Positions 1 through 6,334 of a stretch of DNA of 64,000 nucleotides are shown here, one piece after another. Under the pieces are notes generated by a model. That model saw nothing but the letters and a program-made list of their open reading frames with translations, was not told where the DNA came from and made no database searches. The DNA lies in assembly GCA_018432235.1 (NCBI GenBank), contig JAHDLO010000017.1:1-64000 (forward strand). Direction: 5' to 3'. The DNA comes from Clostridiaceae bacterium. GTDB lineage: Bacteria > Bacillota > Clostridia > Peptostreptococcales > Natronincolaceae. A program made the translations under genes and the position numbers. Every line of letters begins with the position of its first letter. Position 1 is the first letter of the stretch.

Positions 1-225
1 AACAAAAGTGGCTTCGCCACGTTTGTTTTCCAGAGAACCCATGCGTTCTCTAGGACGCTTCGCCTTCGGTCGCCTCACTGACTCGACGCCGCTCGTGGCA
101 TAGTGTCACTTATTCGTGACACTACTCGCCTCTCCTTGTTTAAGGGGTGATGCCCCCCTTAACAACCCCCTATATCATAGGGAAATAAAAGAACTTTCTG
201 AATTATGGATGTTTCCTATGATATA
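1..225 (-). repeat. Structured repeat element, copy A
   Basis: A GC-rich stretch in AT-rich surroundings that matches 60473-60693 in inverted orientation. Read on the minus strand it starts right after the poly-T run of the T-box terminator, with an inverted pair around CTATGATATA. It then has a hairpin AGTGTCAC-GAATAA-GTGACACT and ends with a hairpin GTGGC-GAA-GCCAC inside an AACAAA/TTTGTT stem. It may extend left of the window. No protein is apparent. It could be a non-autonomous mobile element or a structured RNA. Confidence 0.8.
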
Positions 226-253
226 AAAAAACGTCCTTGTTATATCAAGGACG
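225..253 (-). terminator. T-box terminator hairpin
   Basis: On the minus strand, CGTCCTTG (246-253 read back) pairs with CAAGGACG (232-239) and is followed by seven Ts (225-231). It sits directly after the T-box consensus, as expected for the terminator that uncharged tRNA prevents from forming. Confidence 0.85.
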
Positions 254-465
254 AGTTTTAACCCGTGTTACCACCTTTTTTCGTATCTATACGATACCTC
301 GGTTGGTTATTAAACCATAGTCTGTAACGGGACACCCCGACATCAATTACTGTTATTTCATCGATATTGCTCAGGAGTGATTCATGTATAAAAACAGTAT
401 CGGCTTCCAGCCTTCACCGACTCTCTAGGACTGTAATTTAAACAACTGTCTCCTTCATAGCTTAT
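232..465 (-). promoter_or_regulatory. T-box leader, isoleucine-like specifier
   Basis: Read on the minus strand, the leader shows the AGAGAGTCGGTGAAGGCTGG stem I region, then ATGAATCACTCCTGAGC around the specifier loop, then the T-box motif GGTGGTAACACGGG and the terminator. Aligned by eye with the well-known glyQS leader (GGC-A-x-TCTTGAGC), the specifier triplet is ATC, isoleucine. The regulated gene, perhaps ileS or an isoleucine uptake or synthesis gene, lies left of the window beyond repeat copy A. The amino-acid assignment is inference. Confidence 0.9.
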
Positions 466-485
466 TGAATATTGTATTATGTATT

Positions 486-514
486 ATTATATAAACATTT
501 TCAATGTAAGTCAA
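486..514 (-). promoter_or_regulatory. Promoter of the T-box transcript
   Basis: Minus strand: -35 TTGACT (509-514), a 17-base spacer and a perfect -10 TATAAT (486-491), about 20 bases before the leader begins. A textbook sigma-A type promoter. Confidence 0.8.
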
Positions 515-694
515 TAGTAATTTCAAAATAATTAAACAATTCTGAAAATAAATATTTGTAAAATTACGTATCTGAGGAAGATATGAAAGATATTACCTTT
601 TTATCATAAAGAAAACGGTATATCGCCAAGGGGGTGAAATGAAGTAATAATCGGAATATCCAATATATAAATGAGGATGCATTGAAAAACCCAA

Positions 695-724
695 TTGGTT
701 ATAATTCCCACTATGTGATAAAAT
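695..724 (+). promoter_or_regulatory. Possible promoter for the double-cubane gene
   Basis: TTGGTT (695-700), an 18-base spacer and TAAAAT (719-724) with a TG extension just upstream. It lies 39 bases before the start codon. An ATTGAAA/TTTCAAT inverted pair (681-730) surrounds it. Moderate match only. Confidence 0.4.
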
Positions 725-762
725 TTCAATGTATGTACATGTTTATCAAAGGAGGAAATTGA

Positions 763-1908
763 ATGAGACCATCAGTTATGGAAAAAGTTGAAGGTTTGAG
801 GGGAGTAAATTCTGTAAAGATTAAAGAGGAAAGTCAAGCAGGTAGAAAGGTAGTCGGAATGTATTGCACCTTTTCACCGGCTGAGCTGGCGCTGGCAGCA
901 GGGGCAGTTGCCGTAACCCTATGTGGAACAAAGCAGGAGCCAATTGCTGAGGCTGAGAAAACCCTGCCAAGAAATCTTTGTCCCTTGATAAAATCCAGCT
1001 ATGGCTTTGCTGTTACAGATACATGTCCGTATTTTTATTTTTCGGATGTGTTACTAGCAGAAACCACTTGCGATGGAAAAAAGAAAATGTACGAGCTGAT
1101 GGGGAAAATCAAGCCTATGCATATTATGAACTTGCCCCAAACTGCTGAGGGTGAGGATGCACTGCAATATTGGAGACATGAAATGGTTAAGTTTAAGCAT
1201 TTCCTTGAGGAGAAATTTGAGGTTGAGATAACAGAAGCCAGCTTGCGAGATGCTATAGCATTGATGAACAGAGAAAGAGATGTCATGAGAAGGCTACATA
1301 AATTAAATGCCCATAAGCCCGCTCCTTTAAAAGGGACGGATATGCTGATGGCTCAATGGTTAAAGGGTTTTAATGTTGATAGAGAAGCCGGTATCCAGCT
1401 AATCGAGGAGCTAATAGCTGAGACAGAGACAATGATAGCCAATGGACTTTCACCCTTTGAAAAGGATGCACCAAGAATCCTGCTGACAGGATGTCCTGTG
1501 GGCGGAGGCTCTGAAAAGCTGCTAAAGATAATCGAAGAAGCAGGAGGCAGTATAGTTGTTCTGGAAAACTGTACCGGGTATAAGAGCATAGATATAGATG
1601 TTGATGAGGATAAGGAGCCACTGACTGCTTTAGCAGAAAAGTATCTTGCGACACCATGCTCTTGTATGACGCCCAACAATGGTAGGCTGGAGCTCATAGG
1701 AAGACTGGCTAAGGAGTACCAGGTGGATGGTGTAGTAGACTTGACATGGCAGGCCTGTCATACCTATAACGTAGAGTCCTTCACAGTAAGAAGCTATGTC
1801 AAGGAAACGCTGGGACTGCCTTTTATTCAGATAGAGACAGATTACTCAGATTCTGACCTTGGTCAGCTTAAGGTTAGAATGGAGGCATTTTTAGAAACCA
1901 TGAAGTAA
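763..1908 (+). CDS. Double-cubane cluster protein, 2-hydroxyacyl-CoA dehydratase family (YjiM-like)
   Basis: A 381-residue protein of the 2-hydroxyacyl-CoA dehydratase/benzoyl-CoA reductase D-subunit family. Length and the single-gene arrangement with an activase fit the double-cubane [8Fe-9S] proteins (YjiM type) rather than the two-subunit dehydratases. Cysteines sit in family positions: MYCTF near the start, NLCPL, DTCPY, TGCPVGG, ENCTGY and WQACHT. Known members accept low-potential electrons from an ATP-driven activase; the natural substrate is unclear. The start follows AAAGGAGG at good spacing. A terminator-like hairpin separates it from the activase gene. No CoA-transferase or acyl-CoA gene is nearby. 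Confidence 0.85.
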   Translation: MRPSVMEKVEGLRGVNSVKIKEESQAGRKVVGMYCTFSPAELALAAGAVAVTLCGTKQEPIAEAEKTLPRNLCPLIKSSYGFAVTDTCPYFYFSDVLLAETTCDGKKKMYELMGKIKPMHIMNLPQTAEGEDALQYWRHEMVKFKHFLEEKFEVEITEASLRDAIALMNRERDVMRRLHKLNAHKPAPLKGTDMLMAQWLKGFNVDREAGIQLIEELIAETETMIANGLSPFEKDAPRILLTGCPVGGGSEKLLKIIEEAGGSIVVLENCTGYKSIDIDVDEDKEPLTALAEKYLATPCSCMTPNNGRLELIGRLAKEYQVDGVVDLTWQACHTYNVESFTVRSYVKETLGLPFIQIETDYSDSDLGQLKVRMEAFLETMK

Positions 1909-1912
1909 AAGG

Positions 1913-1938
1913 AAGCCATCCCTGTGGATGGCTTTTAT
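1913..1938 (+). terminator. Intergenic hairpin, partial terminator
   Basis: AAGCCATC pairs with GATGGCTT around a six-base loop and is followed by a short T run. It lies between the double-cubane gene and its activase, so it probably lowers activase expression rather than stopping it. Confidence 0.6.
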
Positions 1939-1966
1939 ACAATTCTTTGATTTGGAGTGAAAGCAA

Positions 1967-2749
1967 TTGATTACTATAGGAGTAGATATCGGCTCTGTCG
2001 CAGCTAAGGCTGTGGCCTTTGATGGCTTGAATGTAGCTTCAAGAGCTATTATCCCCACCGGCTGGAGTCCAAAGGAGACTGGTTTAAAGCTGTTGGACAT
2101 GATTAGGTCAGAGATCGGTGATGATAAGGAAATTGCAACGATAATTGCTACCGGCTATGGCAGGGTTTCGCTGCCCTTTGTTAACGACAAGGTCACAGAA
2201 ATAACCTGCCATGGGAGAGGGGCTCATTTTATCGACAAGGATGTCAGAACAATTATTGATATTGGGGGACAGGACAGTAAGGTAATAAGAGTGGATGATA
2301 GGGGAAGAGTAGTGGACTTCATAATGAATGACAAATGTGCTGCCGGAACAGGCAGATTCCTTCAGGTCATGGCAAATGTACTGGAGGTGGATGTGGGACA
2401 GCTGTCGGATCTAGCAATGGGGGCAAGGCCGCTTCAAATCAATAGCATGTGTACTGTTTTTGCTGAATCTGAAATTGTCGGGCTGCTGGCGGAGGGAAAT
2501 GAAAAGGAGCCTGTTGCAGCAGGCCTATTGGAATCTGTTGCCAATAGATGTATTGCCTTAGCAGGAAGACTGGGAGTAGAGGATAGGGTGTTCTTCTCTG
2601 GTGGTGTGGCTAAAAGCCCATACATCAGAGCGTATCTTGCAAATCGTCTGAACACTGAAGTCATAATCTCTCCCCATGGACAGTTTAATGGCGCCTTGGG
2701 TGCTGCAATAATAGGCTGGGAAAGATCTACCAATTTAAATATTTTATAG
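1967..2749 (+). CDS. ATP-dependent activase of the double-cubane protein (BadF/BcrA family, YjiL-like)
   Basis: A 260-residue ASKHA-fold ATPase that injects electrons into the dehydratase-type partner. It starts with the nucleotide-binding GVDIGSVAAKAV segment and carries GGQDSK. It has the hallmark CAAGTGRF and a later SMCTVFAESE; each cysteine would ligate the [4Fe-4S] cluster bridging a homodimer. The TTG start at 1967 follows TTTGGAGTGA at suitable spacing. Its place 58 bases after the partner gene supports a dedicated pair. Confidence 0.88.
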   Translation: MITIGVDIGSVAAKAVAFDGLNVASRAIIPTGWSPKETGLKLLDMIRSEIGDDKEIATIIATGYGRVSLPFVNDKVTEITCHGRGAHFIDKDVRTIIDIGGQDSKVIRVDDRGRVVDFIMNDKCAAGTGRFLQVMANVLEVDVGQLSDLAMGARPLQINSMCTVFAESEIVGLLAEGNEKEPVAAGLLESVANRCIALAGRLGVEDRVFFSGGVAKSPYIRAYLANRLNTEVIISPHGQFNGALGAAIIGWERSTNLNIL

Positions 2750-2827
2750 AAGGAACAAACCATCCTCCTTTTTTATCGTATATATGGGTATAGGTAGTCT
2801 TGGAAAAAAGATAAGGATGGTGTATGT

Positions 2828-3016
2828 ATGGGTAAAAAGCTTTATTTGTCCAGAACTGACAAAAAATTAGCGGGTGTATGTGGGGGAATCGGTGAATATT
2901 TAGAAATAGATTCAACGATAATCAGACTTTTATGGGTGGTTTCCTTTTTCATGATTGGCCTAGGGATATTTGCCTATATAGTGGCTGCTTTCATAATACC
3001 CCATAGACCGGAATAA
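2828..3016 (+). CDS. Small PspC-domain membrane protein
   Basis: A 62-residue protein that is essentially one PspC domain: LYLSRTDKKLAGVCGGIGEY, then a transmembrane helix (about 35-57) ending in IIPHRPE. PspC proteins act in membrane-stress responses. The N-terminus is almost identical to the PspC protein at 35136, so the two are paralogs. The start follows AAGGATGG. Target and regulation cannot be inferred from position. Confidence 0.85.
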   Translation: MGKKLYLSRTDKKLAGVCGGIGEYLEIDSTIIRLLWVVSFFMIGLGIFAYIVAAFIIPHRPE

Positions 3017-3096
3017 AATTTCAATGGGAGGAGCTTCCTCCCTTGTTTGCATTTTGGTACTTTTCTTAGATCTCTATTTGACATAGGGATTTAGGG

Positions 3097-3125
3097 TTGA
3101 TTTTAATGGATTTTTAGCATATAAT
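3097..3125 (+). promoter_or_regulatory. Promoter of the riboswitch-xpt transcript
   Basis: TTGATT (3097-3102), a 17-base spacer and a perfect TATAAT (3120-3125). It places the transcript start about 20 bases before the aptamer. Confidence 0.75.
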
Positions 3126-3150
3126 TATCCCTATATCTAATTAAATACTA

Positions 3151-3292
3151 GCTCGTATAATATTGGAGATATGGTCCAAGAGTTTCTACCAGACCGCCAT
3201 AATGGTCTGACTACGGGTGTTTAGCTATAGCATCCACTAATGATGGTGGATATATGAAATGATAGCTCAAACTCCGTAGAGATTCTACGGGT
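3151..3292 (+). promoter_or_regulatory. Guanine riboswitch controlling xpt
   Basis: Purine-class aptamer at about 3151-3218: P1 strands CTCGTA (3152-3157) and TACGGG (3212-3217), then TATAATATTGGAGATATGG, GTTTCTACC and GTCTGACTACGGG. The base before TACGGG is C, which in this class specifies guanine/hypoxanthine (adenine switches have T). CTACGG (3211-3216) can also pair with CCGTAG (3274-3279) of the terminator, so ligand binding should free the terminator and switch the gene off. Confidence 0.95.
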
Positions 3293-3299
3293 TTTTTTT
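3274..3299 (+). terminator. Riboswitch expression-platform terminator
   Basis: CCGTAGA (3274-3280), loop GAT, TCTACGG (3284-3290), then G and eight Ts. Its 5' arm competes with the 3' strand of aptamer stem P1. Confidence 0.92.
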
Positions 3300-3374
3300 A
3301 TGTAAATTAACACTTGAGTGCTTTGGAAAACAAAAGTACAGGTGGCTTTTGCTATTTTGAATAGGAGGGATAAT

Positions 3375-3944
3375 ATGCAGCTGCTTAAGGATATGATTCT
3401 GGAGGTGGGCAGAGTTGAGGGTGAGGGCGTATTGAAGGTAGATAGCTTCTTAAACCATCAGCTGGATATAGCGCTATTAAATGAAATAGGCAAGGCCTTT
3501 AAGGAGGCCTTTAAGGATGCAGATATAACAAAAATATTGACGGCAGAGGTTTCGGGTATTGCTATAGCCGCTATCGCAGCCCAATATTTCAAGGTGCCGG
3601 TGGTTTTTGCTAAGAAGACGCAGTCAAAGAATTTAGATAGCGAAACCTTTGAGGGCGAGGTATACTCCTATACAAAGGCACAGACCTATAAGATCAGAGT
3701 ATCTAAAAGATATCTTTCATCAGAGGACAAGGTTTTAGTGCTGGATGACTTTCTGGCTAATGGACAGGCGGCCCTAGGTCTTAAACAGATTGTGGATGCT
3801 GCCGGGGCAGAGCTTGTAGGTGTAGGGGTCGTCATTGAAAAGGCCTTTCAGGAGGGCGGTAGCTTACTGAGAAAAGACAATATACGGGTAGAAGCCTTGG
3901 CAATTATAGAGGCAATGGAGGAAGGAAAAATCATTTTTAAGTAA
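3375..3944 (+). CDS. xpt: Xanthine phosphoribosyltransferase
   Basis: Converts xanthine and PRPP to XMP in purine salvage. The PRPP-binding loop VLVLDDFLANGQA (about residues 122-134) matches Xpt proteins, and 189 residues is close to the usual 190-195. I start at ATG 3375 (MQLLKDM), seven bases after TAGGAGGGA; an upstream in-frame ATG at 3318 would add 19 unlike residues. Control by the guanine riboswitch just upstream matches the known arrangement for xpt. No pbuX-like permease follows. Confidence 0.93.
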   Translation: MQLLKDMILEVGRVEGEGVLKVDSFLNHQLDIALLNEIGKAFKEAFKDADITKILTAEVSGIAIAAIAAQYFKVPVVFAKKTQSKNLDSETFEGEVYSYTKAQTYKIRVSKRYLSSEDKVLVLDDFLANGQAALGLKQIVDAAGAELVGVGVVIEKAFQEGGSLLRKDNIRVEALAIIEAMEEGKIIFK

Positions 3945-4054
3945 ATAGAATTCGAAATTTGAAATTATAATAACTGAGGAATTTGAATATCACCATTGGC
4001 GTACATGCATACTTTAGTTGATACAAATCTCTCATTTATATAAAAAGGAAAGTA

Positions 4055-4090
4055 AAAGGGTGCGGAGCTATAAATTCTCCGACACCCTTT
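4055..4090. terminator. Bidirectional terminator
   Basis: AAAAGGGTGCGGAG (4054-4067) pairs with CTCCGACACCCTTT (4077-4090) with one mismatch. It sits between convergent xpt and the anti-sigma gene. Confidence 0.8.
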
Positions 4091-4092
4091 CA

Positions 4093-5577
4093 TTATTTTA
4101 AATCCAATAATATCGTTTGATTAAAGGGATATCTGTAGCCTGCAAACTGAAGCTTACAGCTGTATGTCTGTCGAGGCTCAACCTCGAGGCCGAAGGACAC
4201 CGGAGTTGGCGTATCATCTGCCATTTCTCTATAGCTATAGCTGCTGCCTAGTTCTACTGTGTCTATTTTCAAGCTGCCATTGTTTTTTATGCTAGGTGGG
4301 AGTAATAGGTCTATCCACAATGCATGCCTTCCCTCTATCCTCGGCTCATAGCTCACCTTTTCTATGATGATCTCTTCCCCCATATAGATAAAGGATTTAG
4401 GGTAACTTTCCTCTAGAGAAACAGTAAAGTCATATGCCGTAGCCTCACCGATAAGGTATTCCTCGAAACCGAAATACAATTCATGTGTTCCCTCATCAAA
4501 GTATTTAGAGGGGACAAAGTAATAGCTTACCTTGCTGTAGGGGTCTGATTGCCTTGAGGTGCTTATTAGCCCCTCTGACGTATATTTATTGCCCCTCGCA
4601 TCCATAAGATAGGGCTGTTCTATACCAACAAAGCTATAGCCCTCTGTCATGTCATAGGTAATATCCAATCGCATTCTGGTGGGGCTTATGGTCAGCTCCT
4701 CCAGCAGCAGCTGACCATGCTGCAAGGGAATGATTTTATTTATGCCATAGCCCTTAGACGCCATAAAATCAGCCGTGTCAAAGGGCAGCTTGATGTCCTT
4801 AAAGACATGGATCACTTCCTGAACACCACGATATTTATACCATATTACCTCGACATCCAGGGTAAGATAGTCCGGGTCTGTGGATATAAAGGCCAAAGCC
4901 TCCCCCTTATCAAATAGTTTTTCAATCCTCGCATCAACATAGCTTTTATGGCGATCTGAGTCATAGGTAGTACCGCCAGTATATCCTGGATTTTCGAAAT
5001 CCTTAAAGGTAATAAATACACTTGGCCGGCCCAGGGGCTCCTTGCCTTCAGACACCGGAGCTTTTAGCTGTGCTTCCTGCATTTCGCTGTTAGCTGCCTC
5101 AATTTCCTCCAGTATCGCCTGTATCCTATCGCCATAGGCTGAGGCGGTAATCGCTAATCTGTCCTCATCAAACATAATACTGCTGAGGTCCACAATAATG
5201 CCGTTTTCCTCAAGTGTGATGCCCTCTATTTCCTTATAGCCCTGATTTTTTGCATGCTCTGTCCCGCTATCCCCCTGCAGCCAATTGACCGCCAGCTTTA
5301 TTACGGGTATGCTGGAGGCATATACAGCAAAGGCAGGAATCAGCTTAACGGAGGCTACGAAGAGACTTAATAGCATTGCGATAGCTGCAAGATACTTAAT
5401 ATGTTTTCTCTTCCTGGCAGAGGGGCCGTTGGAGGCTAGGATGGTTGCACAAACTCTCTCCTCCAGCTCCTCCGGCACAGGGGCGATGTGATTGACAAAG
5501 TGCTTGTGAAGCGCCTCCTCCATCAATACCATGTCCTGCTGATCCAGAAGCTCTCTATCTTCCTTCTTTTGGCTCAT
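4093..5577 (-). CDS. DUF4179-type anti-sigma factor
   Basis: A 494-residue single-pass membrane protein. The cytoplasmic N-terminus (about 1-58) carries PVPEELEERV, typical of DUF4179 proteins. A transmembrane helix follows (about 61-83), then a large outer region rich in beta strands. I start at ATG 5577 (MSQKKED), after GAAGGAGGA; the frame is open to 5616. The sigma gene stops three bases before it, so the two are probably translationally coupled. By family knowledge it should hold the ECF sigma factor inactive until a cell-envelope signal arrives. The signal is unknown. Confidence 0.8.
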   Translation of the reverse strand: MSQKKEDRELLDQQDMVLMEEALHKHFVNHIAPVPEELEERVCATILASNGPSARKRKHIKYLAAIAMLLSLFVASVKLIPAFAVYASSIPVIKLAVNWLQGDSGTEHAKNQGYKEIEGITLEENGIIVDLSSIMFDEDRLAITASAYGDRIQAILEEIEAANSEMQEAQLKAPVSEGKEPLGRPSVFITFKDFENPGYTGGTTYDSDRHKSYVDARIEKLFDKGEALAFISTDPDYLTLDVEVIWYKYRGVQEVIHVFKDIKLPFDTADFMASKGYGINKIIPLQHGQLLLEELTISPTRMRLDITYDMTEGYSFVGIEQPYLMDARGNKYTSEGLISTSRQSDPYSKVSYYFVPSKYFDEGTHELYFGFEEYLIGEATAYDFTVSLEESYPKSFIYMGEEIIIEKVSYEPRIEGRHALWIDLLLPPSIKNNGSLKIDTVELGSSYSYREMADDTPTPVSFGLEVEPRQTYSCKLQFAGYRYPFNQTILLDLK

Positions 5578-5579
5578 AT

Positions 5580-6095
5580 CTATTCCTCCTTCACATCCAA
5601 TTGCAGCTTCATCCATTTCAACCTTGAATAGAGCCTGGTCTTCACGGTTCCCTCTGAAAGCTGCGTTAGCTCTGCTATTTCCCTCAGGGTATGGTCTGAA
5701 TAATATTTTAAATAAATAATCAATCGATCCAGAGGCTCCAGTGTCAGCAACAGCCTTTCCAAATCCATCTTGTCCTCGGTGATGCCGCTGGGGGCAGGGA
5801 TTTCTGCCGCCATTCTTTCCGTCAGAGATTGATGTTGGCGCCTATCTCTAAGCTGAAGCCGGCATTCATTGACGACGATTTGCATAAACCAGGCTTTAAA
5901 TTTTGAGGCCTTTTTCAGCTGACGGATATTGCTAAAGGCTTTTTCAACAGCAGAACAAACCGCCTCCATGCTATCATTTTCATTGTGGAGAAAGCACAGG
6001 GCAATTCTGTAGGCCTCGGACCTGAGGGGCAAAACTATTGCAGCAAAGCTTTCCTTATCACCCCTTTGGGCCTTTTTTACGTGTATTTCTTCCAT
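5580..6095 (-). CDS. ECF-family RNA polymerase sigma factor
   Basis: A 171-residue sigma-70 factor of the extracytoplasmic-function group. Region 2 covers about residues 10-80 (KFKAWFMQIVVNECR) and region 4 about 105-160 (LEPLDRLIIYLKYYSD, ELTQLSEGTVKTRLYSRL). There is no region 1 or 3. The start follows a GGGGGG-rich ribosome site. It directly precedes its membrane anti-sigma factor. Targets cannot be read from this window, although the promoter is likely self-activated as in most such pairs. Confidence 0.9.
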   Translation of the reverse strand: MEEIHVKKAQRGDKESFAAIVLPLRSEAYRIALCFLHNENDSMEAVCSAVEKAFSNIRQLKKASKFKAWFMQIVVNECRLQLRDRRQHQSLTERMAAEIPAPSGITEDKMDLERLLLTLEPLDRLIIYLKYYSDHTLREIAELTQLSEGTVKTRLYSRLKWMKLQLDVKEE

Positions 6096-6334
6096 TCTCT
6101 GCCCCCCTTTATTATTAGATACATTAACCGGCTATTTTGTTTTTTGTTTTTAAATAAAAGGTTAATTTTTTGAATATCATAGGCATCGGCATATTCTTTA
6201 AAGCAGCTACAGTGCTATGCTATAGAAATCTTTGTTAAAACAAATGTATATTACCCTAGAAAATCTTCCAAAATAAAGGGGTAAACTTTTCGTGGGGTTA
6301 TTATCACCTTGACATATGGACACAAATAAAGGAG

